64,000 nt of DNA from Tatumella terrea. GTDB lineage: Bacteria; Pseudomonadota; Gammaproteobacteria; Enterobacterales; Enterobacteriaceae. The DNA is taken from positions 380,141-444,140 of the forward strand of contig NZ_BAAAFX010000006.1 in the NCBI RefSeq assembly GCF_039523755.1. The letters run 5' to 3'. The position numbers and the translations under genes are program-made. The notes below the pieces were generated by a model. That model was not told the DNA's origin and did no database searches. It saw nothing but the letters and a program-made list of their open reading frames with translations. This document shows positions 45,486-54,724 of the stretch, piece by piece; position 1 is the stretch's first letter; every line of letters starts with the position of its first letter.

Positions 45486-46184
45486 ATGCGCAATCCCCGT
45501 AATCCGTTGTCAGAATTACTGACTCATCGCCATTCCTGTCGTGCCTTTCTTGATGATCCTGTACCGCTCAGCGATATCAGGCATCTGTTGCAGGCGGCCC
45601 GTCGTGCCCCCAGCGGCGCCAATCTGCAACCCGGGATGTTCCATGTCTATACCGGGCAGCCGCTGGCAGAGATGACGGCTCAGCTTACGCTGATTGCACA
45701 GCAGCCGCCTGAAGAGGAGCTGTATAGCTATTTCCCCCGGCCGATGCCTGAGTTTCTTAAACAACGTCAACGGGATGCGGGCTATGCGCTTTATCAGGCG
45801 CTGGATATTCAGAAACGCGATACAGAGGGACGCCGGCGTCAGTTTGCGGCAAATTATCGTTTCTTTGATGCTCCGGTCGGGATTGTGGTAACACTGCACC
45901 GGCAGATGGGCGCCGGTTGCTTTATGGATCTTGGCATGGCACTGATGAGTTTCTTTCTTGCTGCTCAGGAACTGGGTTACGGGACCTGCGGTATCGGGGC
46001 ATTGGCAAATTATGGCCGTGCCATTCATCGTCTGATGGCGTTACCTGACGAGGAAACGGTGGTCTGCGGTATCGCTCTGGGCCGGCCGGATATCACAGCG
46101 GCGGTGAATAGCTTCCGGACCTCCCGTGCGCCGGCTGAAGAGTACTGCACTCTGCATGGCTTTGCCGACGGGGAGGGCGAATGA
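45486..46184 (+). CDS. Nitroreductase family FMN oxidoreductase, first gene of a three-gene operon
   Basis: The ATG at 45486 (MRNPRNPLSELLTHRHSCRAF) is preferred over the upstream in-frame start, giving 232 residues. Nitroreductase-fold features are HRHSCRAFLDD and APSGANLQPG near the N-terminus and GIGALANYGRAIHRLMALPD near the end, all FMN contacts. Family members reduce nitro groups, quinones or enoyl bonds or desaturate cyclic compounds. The stop overlaps the next start by 4 bases. In this operon it may act on a CoA-bound intermediate, which is inference. Confidence 0.88.
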   Translation: MRNPRNPLSELLTHRHSCRAFLDDPVPLSDIRHLLQAARRAPSGANLQPGMFHVYTGQPLAEMTAQLTLIAQQPPEEELYSYFPRPMPEFLKQRQRDAGYALYQALDIQKRDTEGRRRQFAANYRFFDAPVGIVVTLHRQMGAGCFMDLGMALMSFFLAAQELGYGTCGIGALANYGRAIHRLMALPDEETVVCGIALGRPDITAAVNSFRTSRAPAEEYCTLHGFADGEGE

Positions 46185-47335
46185 TGACGACGATGGCACG
46201 TCTTCGCTATCAGGGCGTGGCGCTGGATAATGCTGACGGCGAAGTGGCCGATGCCTTGCAGCGTGTGGTAACGGCTTATAGCGCCGGCCGGACGTTTCGT
46301 GCGGTCAGTCAGTCACCCTGGATTGAAACCGGTCATGATAGCGGGCATATCGAATGCACGACCTGCGGCAGCAGCGGTATCCCCAAAGTGATCCGTCGGC
46401 CCTATATGACATGGCAGAAAACCTTTGAACTTAACCGGCAGATTTTTGGCCTGACCGCCGCGGATCGCAGTGCCATCTTTGGCGGACTGAATCATTCACT
46501 GGCGCTGTACGGTGTCTGTGAATCGCTACATCTCGGGATGGAATGTGATTTTGTCACCGGTATGCGTCCGCGTGCTCAGGCCATGCAATTACAGGCTGCC
46601 GGCACCACGGTGCTGTATATTACCCCGACCCAACTGCGTTTGCTGACCGGTAGCGGCGAAACTCTGCCGTCGGTGCGGCTGATCCTCTGCGGGGGCGGTA
46701 AACTCGATGCGAAGACCCGTGAACGTGCCGGTCGTTATTGTCCGGCGGCGACGATCCATGAGTTTTACGGGGCCTCTGAGACCAGTTTTATTACTCTGGC
46801 GGATGCCGGGACACCGGAAGGATCGGTGGGTAAAACGTATCCCGGCGTAACTATAGCGATCCGAAACGCTCATCAGGGAGTAGGTGAGGTCTGGGTGAGC
46901 AGCCCGTATCTGTTTTCCGGATATGCCGCCGGCGGCAGTGAAGAAACCCGGACAGACGGGGATTTTATGACGGTCGGTGAACTGGGGTTTCTGGATCCGT
47001 CCGGGCATTTATGGCTGTGCGGTCGTCGCAGCCGCATGGTGACTATCGCCGATAAGAATGTGTACCCGGAAGCGGTCGAAGCGTTGCTTAGCCAGTATTC
47101 CGACAGCGGGGTATGTGCGGTGATTGCCGCTCCGGATGCCAGCCGTGGCCATATCTTACATGCGTTTATTCAGGGACATCCGGATCCGCTACAGGAGAAG
47201 ACCTTGCGCAGGCTTATCACTGAACAACTCGGTAGCGGTATGGTGCCGCGCCGGTTCTGGTTTCTGCCGGAATTTCCGTTGCTGTCAGCAGGTAAAGCCG
47301 ACCTGAAACGTCTTGAGGACTATCTTAAAACGTGA
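46181..47335 (+). CDS. Short acyl-adenylating ligase (ANL superfamily)
   Basis: A 384-residue ANL enzyme that starts only about 60 residues before the phosphate loop TCGSSGIPK, so most of the usual N-terminal domain is absent. Other core motifs are present: YGASETS (A5), GELGFLDPSGHLWLCGR (A7/A8 region) and SAGKADLKRL with the late catalytic Lys. It should adenylate a carboxylic acid and perhaps transfer it to CoA. Its start overlaps the nitroreductase stop and its stop overlaps the thiolase start, so the three proteins are made in coupled fashion. Confidence 0.85.
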   Translation: MMTTMARLRYQGVALDNADGEVADALQRVVTAYSAGRTFRAVSQSPWIETGHDSGHIECTTCGSSGIPKVIRRPYMTWQKTFELNRQIFGLTAADRSAIFGGLNHSLALYGVCESLHLGMECDFVTGMRPRAQAMQLQAAGTTVLYITPTQLRLLTGSGETLPSVRLILCGGGKLDAKTRERAGRYCPAATIHEFYGASETSFITLADAGTPEGSVGKTYPGVTIAIRNAHQGVGEVWVSSPYLFSGYAAGGSEETRTDGDFMTVGELGFLDPSGHLWLCGRRSRMVTIADKNVYPEAVEALLSQYSDSGVCAVIAAPDASRGHILHAFIQGHPDPLQEKTLRRLITEQLGSGMVPRRFWFLPEFPLLSAGKADLKRLEDYLKT

Positions 47336-48465
47336 GCATGATTATTGCAGCCCTGCGTAGCGCGGTGGTCCCGCGGGGTGGCGCGTTTGAGTCGCTGAAG
47401 GTTCATCAGCTGGCCGCGCCGGTGATCTCCGCACTGTTAGCTCAGAACGGCATTGCTGCCGGAGAGGTGGATCAGCTTATTCTGGCTAATGCACTGGGGG
47501 CCGGCGGGAATCCCGCCCGGGTCACCGCACTGGCCGCCGGGATGCCGGGGGTTTCCGGAATCACTATCGATACCCAGTGTGCAGGGGGGCTGGATGCTGT
47601 CGCACTGGCTTCTGCGCTGGTGGATTCGGGGGCGGCGCAGATCGTGATTGCTGGTGGCGCGGAAAGTTATTCGCGACGTCCGCTCCGCGGGGAGACTTAT
47701 GCCGACGGGCGTCCGGCACGTTTTTACACCCGGCCGCCGTTCAGCCCGGATCCCGCGACCGATCCGGATATGACGGACGCGGCAGATGCCCTGGCAGTGA
47801 AATATTCTCTGACCCGGCAGGCCCAGGATGGCTGGGCGATTGACAGTCACCGAAAGGCGATGGCAGCGCAGGACAGGCTGCGGCAGGAAATTGTGCCGGT
47901 GGCAGGGGTCGTCAGTGATGGTTACCCCCGCCGGATGAGTGAGCGGCTGGCGGCCCGTTCGCCTGTACTTTCCGGGTCGGTCAGTCTGGTGTCGACGGCG
48001 GTGGAAGCGGACGGTGCGGCTTTCTGTCTGGTGGTTTCCGGGGCTATCGCTGGCCGACTGAAAGCCAGGGAGGGGCTGACCATACGCGGTTTCGTCAGCG
48101 CCGGTGCAGACAGCCGTCTGCCAGGCTATGCTCCGGTGGTCGCACTGCGGCAACTGTTCGCTAAATTCCCGCAGGTCGCCCCCGGAGACTGTGTCACTGA
48201 GATGATGGAAGCCTATGCTTCACAGGCGATGGTCTGTGTTCAGGAAAGCGGGCTGAATGTGCAGCAGACTAACTGCGGGGGCGGGGCACTGGCCAGAGGC
48301 CATCCTATCGGTGCGTCGGGGGCCATTCTTATTTGTCGTCTGTTTTATGAACTGCAACGTTCTGAACTCAGTGATGGGGTGTGTGCGATTGCGGCCGCCG
48401 GCGGCCTGGGCAGCGCGATGTTGCTTTCGAAATGTGCTAACCCGTCGTCCTTCCCGACGGGCTGA
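47332..48465 (+). CDS. Thiolase family protein with atypical active site
   Basis: A 377-residue thiolase. The GTG at 47332 overlaps the ligase stop; the ATG at 47338 is an alternative. The nucleophile Cys83 is in DTQCAGGLDAV, and GHPIGASGA gives the catalytic His at about 324. The acid/base Cys of the C-terminal motif (normally C-x-G-G-G-x-G) reads IAAAGGLG, with Ala near 354. The NEAF motif reads MMEAY, without Asn. This makes normal thiolysis doubtful. A Claisen-type or degradative step on the ligase product is possible. Confidence 0.85.
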   Translation: MSMIIAALRSAVVPRGGAFESLKVHQLAAPVISALLAQNGIAAGEVDQLILANALGAGGNPARVTALAAGMPGVSGITIDTQCAGGLDAVALASALVDSGAAQIVIAGGAESYSRRPLRGETYADGRPARFYTRPPFSPDPATDPDMTDAADALAVKYSLTRQAQDGWAIDSHRKAMAAQDRLRQEIVPVAGVVSDGYPRRMSERLAARSPVLSGSVSLVSTAVEADGAAFCLVVSGAIAGRLKAREGLTIRGFVSAGADSRLPGYAPVVALRQLFAKFPQVAPGDCVTEMMEAYASQAMVCVQESGLNVQQTNCGGGALARGHPIGASGAILICRLFYELQRSELSDGVCAIAAAGGLGSAMLLSKCANPSSFPTG

Positions 48466-48840
48466 AAACAGCCACGAAAGAGGGGGCCGGGACACGCTAA
48501 TCCGCCGATTAGCGACCAGAATATCGCCTTTATTAAAGCAATACTCAGAAGATAACAGAAATACTGTGTCCGGAGACCGGCGATAACCGTCGGTCACCGC
48601 CCGTCATTCAAAGGGGATCTGAGATGAAAAAAGCCTATACATTCGATGCGGAGTGCTTCGCCCTGGCGTCCAGATAGTTACCTTACATGGCGTGGTAGTC
48701 GGGTTAAACAGGGGCGTGCATTTAGCCCAACTCGGCACAGGAGCGATTCTGACCTTTTTTCAGGTGGCAGCAAGACGGAGTTCATGGCATTGGCCTCAGA
48801 ATCGCTCTGAGGCCGTCTTAACGCTGTACGTAAGATGACC
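48466..48840. other. Intergenic region with a short 5' gene remnant and a hairpin
   Basis: At 48624 an ATG with GATCTGAG upstream opens a frame of only 17 codons (MKKAYTFDAECFALASR, then stop), which looks like the start of a lost gene. GGCCTCAGA-ATCGC-TCTGAGGCC at 48792-48814 is a perfect 9-bp hairpin that may end the PchB-like transcript. Confidence 0.5.
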
Positions 48841-49167
48841 TTATGTTAAATTTGATTGCGCTTCTTCCCAGTGTTTCATTTCTTCTGAAATAAACCAGGT
48901 AACAAGATCCCTATAGATTTTTTCTATAAGATCCGGGCTTAGCCCCTGCTGTTCTGCCCAGGCTCTGCGTTCTTTCAACATAGCGTCAAAGCGGGACTGA
49001 GCTTTGACCTGATCTGGCGACTTTTTGAATTGGGATGCTGCGTTAACAAATTCATATCGCTCACCCAGTAATGAGATTACCTCACGGTCAATACGATCAA
49101 TTTCAGTTCTGATCTCTGACATGTTTGTACACTGAGCAGCTTTGCCCTCGCTACTTTTCTTAATCAT
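48841..49167 (-). CDS. PchB-like isochorismate pyruvate lyase / chorismate mutase
   Basis: The 108-residue all-helical protein aligns along its whole length with Pseudomonas PchB: SEIRTEIDRID, VNAASQFKKSPD, RAWAEQQGL and WFISEEMKHW. Active-site counterparts are Arg20, Arg37 and Lys48. The residue equal to PchB Gln90 is Glu96, a change from the standard enzyme. PchB makes salicylate and pyruvate from isochorismate. No isochorismate synthase lies in the window, so the role may be chorismate mutase or another salicylate source. Confidence 0.82.
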   Translation of the reverse strand: MIKKSSEGKAAQCTNMSEIRTEIDRIDREVISLLGERYEFVNAASQFKKSPDQVKAQSRFDAMLKERRAWAEQQGLSPDLIEKIYRDLVTWFISEEMKHWEEAQSNLT

Positions 49168-49767
49168 AGTCGTCCTGTTGAAATCTGGCTTTACGAGACT
49201 GATAAGTTAACACAAAGGCTTCGGTCATTGTGCGTGCAAGAGGGGATTATAGTAATAGGCTTCTGCCGCGGAATTCACTGGCAGGCTACCGTCATCCTCT
49301 GGTCACGACTGCGCTGTGGCGTGCCGGAACGGGTTATCGGCAGATTATCCCGCCATCTCTGCCCGGATATCCTGAGCCGGGCAGCCTGTTCGCCGGGGGA
49401 TACCAGGCATTTTTCCCCCTTCAGAAAGTCTTCAGAATGTTATGCCACCCGCCGCAAAGGAAGTCCTCCCGAAGTGGTCCGGTTCCGTCGGTTGACAGTG
49501 AATACCCGTAACCAAAGAGTGGGTAATTTCCCGTTAGCGATTAACCCTTCATCAATGGGCCGGGGTTTAGTTACAAAACTGATCACTCTGTAAGACAGGA
49601 AATCCTGATTTTACGTTGATTTATAAAGGAAAAGTCCGAAAAACCGGAAAAGTAAAAACAGTTGTAACGTCCACTGAAAAAACTTATATTAGCCGCGCTT
49701 TATAGACCCTGTTTTTTTAACCTTTTATCCAATCCGGCACAGAGCTTTTCCGGGTTGTAGGAGTGAT
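49168..49767. other. Intergenic region upstream of dat
   Basis: About 600 bases. Two overlapping frames at 49228-49593 have no family resemblance and disagree in frame, so I treat them as chance. The last 150 bases are AT-rich and hold the dat promoter and a TAGGAGTGAT ribosome-binding site. Confidence 0.5.
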
Positions 49768-51153
49768 ATGATGACGGATAAAGTCCGTATGAATACTTTG
49801 AATGCGCATTCATTACCACAAAGCAATGAAAACTTCTTAAACAGACAGTCTGAGTTTGAATCAAACGTCAGAAGTTATCCGCGTAAATTGCCGCTGGCGA
49901 TCGCTAAAGCCAAAGGTGCGTGGATCACGGATGTTGAGGGTAAAGAATATCTCGACTGTCTGGCCGGTGCCGGTACCCTGGCGCTGGGTCATAATCATCC
50001 GGAAGTGCTTGAGAGCATCCAGAGTGTTATCACCAGCGGATTACCGTTACATACACTTGACCTGACCACCCCGTTAAAAGACGAATTCTCGGCTTACCTG
50101 TTATCGTTATTACCGGGTGAAGGGAAAGAATACTGCTTACAGTTCACCGGACCTTCCGGTGCCGATGCTGTTGAAGCCGCACTGAAGCTTGCGAAAAAAG
50201 CGACCGGCCGTAGCGGTATTATCAGCTTCTCCGGCGGTTACCACGGGATGACCCACGGTGCACTGTCCGTAACCGCGAACCTGTCACCGAAAGAAGCGGT
50301 GGATGGACTGATGCCGGAAGTGCAGTTTATGCCGTATCCGCATCTTTACCGCTGTCCGTTCGGACTGGGCGGCGAAGCCGGTGTTAAAGCGATCTCTTAC
50401 TACTTTGAAAACCTGATCAACGACGTTGAAAGCGGCGTGCGTAAACCTGCGGCCGTGATCCTTGAAGCCGTTCAGGGTGAGGGCGGAGTCAACCCGGCAC
50501 CGGTCGAATTCTTACAGCGCCTGCGTAAAGTGACCGAAGAACACGGTATTTTACTGATCCTCGACGAAGTACAGGCCGGATTCGCGCGTACCGGTAAGTT
50601 CTTTGCCTTTGAACACGCAGGCATTGAGCCGGACATCATTGTCATGTCTAAAGCTGTCGGCGGCAGTCTGCCACTGGCGGTACTGGGCATCAAAAAGCAG
50701 ATTGATGTCTGGTCTCCGGGACACCACACCGGCACATTCCGTGGTAACCAGATGGCGATGGCCACCGGTCTGACCACGCTGAAGATCCTGAAACAGGAAA
50801 ATATCGCAGAGCAGGTCGCTGAGCACGGTGAATGGCTGTCCGGCGAACTGCGTGCCCTGCAGAAACGTTATCCGGTGATCGGCCAGGTGCGTGGCCCGGG
50901 CCTGATGATCGGTATCGAAATTGTTGACCCGTCAAAATCACAGGATGCGATGGGCTCTTACCCGGCCGACGGACAGCTTTCTGCACTGTTGCAGAAAAAA
51001 TGTTTTGAAAATGGTCTGATCCTGGAGCGTGGCGGGCGTGACGGTTGTGTTCTGCGTCTGCTGCCATCCCTGCTGATCACCAAAGAAGAGCTGGGTATTT
51101 TCCTGCAGAAATTCGAACAGGCTCTGCTGGACGCCGGTGTTCAGCCTGTATAA
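49768..51153 (+). CDS. dat: Diaminobutyrate-2-oxoglutarate aminotransferase
   Basis: A 461-residue class III PLP aminotransferase. The cofactor region is LILDEVQAGFARTGKFFAF, and the Schiff-base Lys is in VMSKAVGGSLPLA near residue 297. SFSGGYHGMTHGALSVT is typical of the Dat type. It converts aspartate 4-semialdehyde and glutamate to L-2,4-diaminobutyrate. The decarboxylase gene follows after 12 bases, forming the standard dat-ddc pair. Confidence 0.93.
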   Translation: MMTDKVRMNTLNAHSLPQSNENFLNRQSEFESNVRSYPRKLPLAIAKAKGAWITDVEGKEYLDCLAGAGTLALGHNHPEVLESIQSVITSGLPLHTLDLTTPLKDEFSAYLLSLLPGEGKEYCLQFTGPSGADAVEAALKLAKKATGRSGIISFSGGYHGMTHGALSVTANLSPKEAVDGLMPEVQFMPYPHLYRCPFGLGGEAGVKAISYYFENLINDVESGVRKPAAVILEAVQGEGGVNPAPVEFLQRLRKVTEEHGILLILDEVQAGFARTGKFFAFEHAGIEPDIIVMSKAVGGSLPLAVLGIKKQIDVWSPGHHTGTFRGNQMAMATGLTTLKILKQENIAEQVAEHGEWLSGELRALQKRYPVIGQVRGPGLMIGIEIVDPSKSQDAMGSYPADGQLSALLQKKCFENGLILERGGRDGCVLRLLPSLLITKEELGIFLQKFEQALLDAGVQPV

Positions 51154-51165
51154 CGGAGTCAGTTA

Positions 51166-52626
51166 ATGTCTGATATCAATCCGATCCTTTCCGGGTCGGC
51201 TGAAAGTATTGCCGCCTACCAGGCGGCTATTGAACAAAGTACCGCCGCTGTCGTTGAGTGGCTGAAACAGCCTGAGATGTATCAGGGGAAAACGGTTGAG
51301 CAGCTACGTGACCGTATTTCGCTGAACTTTACTGAGCAGGGGCTGGGAAATGAGGCGGCGATTGGCCGTGCGGTTGAATATTTCCTGAAAGACAGCCTGT
51401 CTGTCCATCACCCGCAGTGTGTGGCGCATCTGCATTGCCCGAGCCTGGTGATCAGCCAGGCCGCCGAAGTGCTGATTAATGCCACTAACCAGAGCATGGA
51501 CTCCTGGGATCAGAGCCCTTCAGCGACGCTTATCGAGATGAAGCTGATCGAATGGCTGCGCGCCTCTGTCGGTTATCCGGCCGGTGATGCGGGCGTGTTC
51601 ACCAGCGGGGGAACCCAGAGTAATCTGATGGGGCTGATGCTGGCCCGCGATGCCTTTTTTGCGCGCCAGGGCCATTCCGTCCAGCAGCAGGGGCTGACCG
51701 GCGACCTGAGCAAAATCAAAGTATTCTGCTCGGAGCATGCGCATTTTTCTGTTCAGAAGAATATGGCGCTGATGGGGCTGGGCTATCGCTCGGTGACGCA
51801 GATTAAAACAGACGCGTTCTCCCGGATGGATATGAATGACCTGGCCGAAAAACTGACCGAAGCGAAAGCGAAGGGTGAGCAGGTTATGGCCATCGTCGCG
51901 ACAGCCGGAACGACCGATGCCGGTGCCATCGATCCATTAAACGAAATCACTGCGCTGGCAGCAGAGCAGCAGATTTGGGTTCATGTGGATGCCGCCTGGG
52001 GCGGGGCGTTATTACTGTCTGAGAAATATCGTCACTTCCTGGATGGCCTGGAAAAAGCTGATTCTGTGACCCTGGATTTCCATAAACAGTACTTCCAGAC
52101 CATCAGCTGTGGCGCATTCCTGCTGAAGGATGCCCGTCACTATGAACTGATGCGTTATCAGGCGGCTTATCTGAACTCCGGATTCGATGAAGAGCAGGGG
52201 GTGCCTAACCTCGTCTCTAAATCACTGCAGACAACCCGTCGTTTTGACGCACTGAAACTGTGGATGGGACTGGAAGCGCTGGGCCGGAAGAAATATGCCG
52301 AAATCATCGATAACGGCGTAACTCTGGCTCGCGAGGCAGGGGAGTATGTGGCAGAGCAGTCCGATCTGGAACTGGTTATGCAGCCACAACTGGCCAGTAT
52401 CTTATTCCGTTATCGTCCGTCAGACGATGTGCCGGGCGGTATTGCCTTACTGAACCAGCGCATCGGAGACGAACTGCTGGCCAGTGGCAGCGCCAATGTG
52501 GGTGTGACGGAAGCCGACGGTATCACCTGTCTGAAACTGACCTTACTGAACCCGGTAGTCACGCTGGATGACGTTAAGGTTCTGCTGAGCAGCGTACAGC
52601 AAACCGGTCGCCGCTTAAGCGCATAA
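51166..52626 (+). CDS. ddc: L-2,4-diaminobutyrate decarboxylase
   Basis: A 486-residue group II PLP decarboxylase. HVDAAWGGALLLSEKYR gives the PLP-facing Asp, and the Schiff-base Lys is in LDFHKQYFQTISCGAF near residue 308. It makes 1,3-diaminopropane from diaminobutyrate. Diaminopropane feeds norspermidine or hydroxamate/catecholate siderophore synthesis in related bacteria; no such genes are seen here. A clear terminator follows. Confidence 0.93.
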   Translation: MSDINPILSGSAESIAAYQAAIEQSTAAVVEWLKQPEMYQGKTVEQLRDRISLNFTEQGLGNEAAIGRAVEYFLKDSLSVHHPQCVAHLHCPSLVISQAAEVLINATNQSMDSWDQSPSATLIEMKLIEWLRASVGYPAGDAGVFTSGGTQSNLMGLMLARDAFFARQGHSVQQQGLTGDLSKIKVFCSEHAHFSVQKNMALMGLGYRSVTQIKTDAFSRMDMNDLAEKLTEAKAKGEQVMAIVATAGTTDAGAIDPLNEITALAAEQQIWVHVDAAWGGALLLSEKYRHFLDGLEKADSVTLDFHKQYFQTISCGAFLLKDARHYELMRYQAAYLNSGFDEEQGVPNLVSKSLQTTRRFDALKLWMGLEALGRKKYAEIIDNGVTLAREAGEYVAEQSDLELVMQPQLASILFRYRPSDDVPGGIALLNQRIGDELLASGSANVGVTEADGITCLKLTLLNPVVTLDDVKVLLSSVQQTGRRLSA

Positions 52627-52639
52627 CCGGACGTTCTGA

Positions 52640-52670
52640 ACCGATGACCTGCGGGTTGTCGGTTTTTTTT
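52640..52670 (+). terminator. Rho-independent terminator of dat-ddc
   Basis: ACCGA..ACC-TGC-GGT..TCGGT forms an interrupted stem followed by eight T residues, 14 bases past the ddc stop. Confidence 0.88.
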
Positions 52671-52929
52671 ACTTCAATTTAGTTACAACATACAGTAGAG
52701 TTTATAGATAAACAGGGTGCAAACCTTAATAGAAGAAACACGATCATGATATTAAGGCGTCCACCTCCTGTTTGTCAGAAGATTCAGGTGGTTATTAGAT
52801 GCCGGATGAAACCCTATCGATAAGAGGAAGAAATTCACTACTAAGGGCTCTATGCCGGAACCGCCGAAATTTCCGTTAAGTCAGTTTCAGTCCGGCTACC
52901 AGCGTATCCGGAGCGATAAGTTCATTGCT

Positions 52930-53246
52930 GCTCTGGAAGTTATAATGCCCGTTCAGCAAAATGGTTTGTTCAGGTCAGCAATAGTTGCATTATCGAGTTG
53001 TTCCGCCAGTATACGCACCTGTCACTGTCTTTCTTCAGAAAGAACCCGGCTCACAAGCTCCTGAAACCTGGTATAACCGCGCCAGATAATTTTATGTTCG
53101 TTGAGCCAAATAATCAGCTCTGTGACAACAAACCTGGGGTTACAATCCCTGTGAACAATGTGAGCGGCCGGCTGTTCAGGCTGTGAATACAGCGAAGATG
53201 ACCACGAGCGGTAACCAAACAGTGCATATTTACCACGCATTGTCAT
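52930..53246 (-). mobile_element. Tn3-family transposase fragment (decayed)
   Basis: On the minus strand a 74-codon frame reads ELIIWLNEHKIIWRGYTRFQ, then ELVSRVLSEERQ, a stop, and in the same frame QVRILAEQLDNATIADLNK. This run resembles the N-terminal domain of Tn3-family TnpA (WL-x-H-x-I-x-P-Y-T-x-L, then a helix with E-R-x-R). Stops and the lack of the catalytic domain show it is dead. A serine resolvase remnant lies divergently 145 bases away, the layout of some Tn3 elements. Confidence 0.6.
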
Positions 53247-53390
53247 CCTGACCCCGATTAATCATATCCGTAAGGGGATCGCTCCGCGGACATTCAAAAA
53301 TGTGTCTGGTATCTGCAGAAAATCAGGCATAAAGTCATCTCATAGAGACAGTACGTTATCAATCTCTTTCATGGCTCCTGAATCGTACAT

Positions 53391-53653
53391 ATGACAATTG
53401 AAATACGCATAGGCTATGGACGTACCGTAAGCCAGGATCTGGCTGCGCAACAGGAAGCCCTGACCAGTCAGGGCGTTTCTCACGACCTGATTTACACCGA
53501 GAAGGGACTTACAGGCTCATATCGCCAGCGACCCGGTCTGGAGAAGTGAACCAGGGAGACACACTGGTTGTACCAAAGCTGGACCGATTGGCCCGTTCAG
53601 TCCCGGATGCCAGAGCGATTGCGGACGATCTCCGGGCCTGGGGAATGAAACAC
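53391..53653 (+). pseudogene. Serine resolvase (TnpR-type) remnant, frameshifted
   Basis: From 53391 the frame reads IRIGYGRTVSQDLAAQQEAL, then GLTGSYRQRPGLEK and stops. The next frame continues QGDTLVVPKLDRLARSVPDA, then RAIADDLRAWGM. Together these match the N-terminal catalytic domain of Tn3-type resolvases, but the active-site region is altered (GYGRTVS where GYARVSt, with the catalytic Ser, is usual), some residues are missing at the frameshift and the DNA-binding end is absent. It fuses directly into the leader of the next gene. Confidence 0.8.
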
Positions 53654-53675
53654 CATCAGAGGCGAGTACAGCAAA

Positions 53676-54119
53676 ATGGTAACGATAAAAAAAAATCCTC
53701 TGACATTTTTATCGCCATTAATAGTTGTTTTTATTATTACTGCGTGTAGTCAGGAAGGAAAAGTAAAAACACTGACTGAAATCGAAACCGGGCAAACGCT
53801 TGAGTGGTCATCAGAAGATGCAACCATTAAAGAGGATTGCAGTAAATTCCAGCCCACCCGTGAACAAATACTGAGTTTTTTTAACGAAGCCCAGCCTGTT
53901 GAAGGGTTTGTAGTGACTAAAGATCGTTATACCCCTTGCTTCACTTCCGGTCAGCTGGTCTGGCGTGACGGCACCAGCGCCAGCTGGAACTTATACTCCA
54001 GCGGAACAGCCAGTCTTTTGCTGAATAATGGTGAAACAATACATCTGTATCAGCGGGATTATCATTGGATTGACCCAATGGAATGCACTTATGGCTTGGG
54101 TGATGAAGGAGAGTGTTAA
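53676..54119 (+). CDS. Hypothetical lipoprotein (147 aa)
   Basis: The N-terminus is a lipoprotein signal: a hydrophobic stretch FLSPLIVVFIITAC with lipobox I-T-A-C at Cys24, followed by Ser-Gln. The mature part is acidic with three further cysteines and ends GLGDEGEC; no family was recognised. It begins inside the distal end of the resolvase remnant. Orphan lipoproteins of this kind sometimes are immunity proteins of effector systems, but nothing here proves that. Confidence 0.7.
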   Translation: MVTIKKNPLTFLSPLIVVFIITACSQEGKVKTLTEIETGQTLEWSSEDATIKEDCSKFQPTREQILSFFNEAQPVEGFVVTKDRYTPCFTSGQLVWRDGTSASWNLYSSGTASLLLNNGETIHLYQRDYHWIDPMECTYGLGDEGEC

Positions 54120-54327
54120 TCAATTTTAACCTTTAACTATAAATCCGGAGCAGATCTGGACAGGTAAGTGACAGGTTTATTCGCATTACTGGCCGGAATT
54201 TCGGCGGTTCCGGTGTAGAACCCCTGAGCGAGATTTATTTGAACTAAGACAAAACCTTTTAAAGAATGCAAACTTACTATTCTTAATGTGCTTGTCCGAC
54301 TGAGCAGGCGCCACACCGTTTTAAAGG
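54120..54327. other. Short intergenic region
   Basis: Between convergent genes. No clear terminator or other feature seen. Confidence 0.4.
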
Positions 54328-54615
54328 TTACTGAGGAATTCTTTCACCATCGACCTGGTTACCGAACCGATCAAAATGCATCCGCTTTGTACCCTCCGGG
54401 AACACCTGCCAGATTTCACCATTGGGATAAGTTTTGCTATACACCTGAGATTTGAGCAACAGTTTTACGCGACGATCTACCAGCGTCTTAAAATCAGCAT
54501 CATTCAGCCAGCCATGATCGGTAGGATTGAGTAACAAAGATGCCTCTTCCGTCGGATTCTGAACAGCATTGGCTAAAAGGTCAGGATATTTTTCATATTC
54601 GGACACGGGTACCAC
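54328..54615 (-). CDS. Hypothetical protein (95 aa)
   Basis: A 95-residue soluble protein with a helical first half (EYEKYPDLLANAVQNPTEEA) and a C-terminal beta-like part (KTYPNGEIWQVFPEGTKRMH). No family recognised. Upstream GGTGGTACC is a weak ribosome-binding context; the ATG/GTG choice is uncertain. The amino-acid make-up looks like a real protein. It sits among other small orphans of the accessory zone. Confidence 0.5.
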   Translation of the reverse strand: MVPVSEYEKYPDLLANAVQNPTEEASLLLNPTDHGWLNDADFKTLVDRRVKLLLKSQVYSKTYPNGEIWQVFPEGTKRMHFDRFGNQVDGERIPQ

Positions 54616-54724
54616 CTTAATTTTTCATGCACGAATTATTGAAAGGATACACGGATAAGTATCAGATAATCCTCTTTTTATCGGGAGGAAGATGCATCAA
54701 TAAAGTTCTCCCGCGATAACGTGT

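Noticed and set aside
49228..49593. Two overlapping plus-strand frames upstream of dat
   Set aside because: They conflict with each other in frame, lack recognisable motifs and have poor start contexts.
52852..53064. Plus-strand small frame near the Tn3 remnant
   Set aside because: It is antisense to the transposase-like frame, which is the better explanation of the conserved coding signal.
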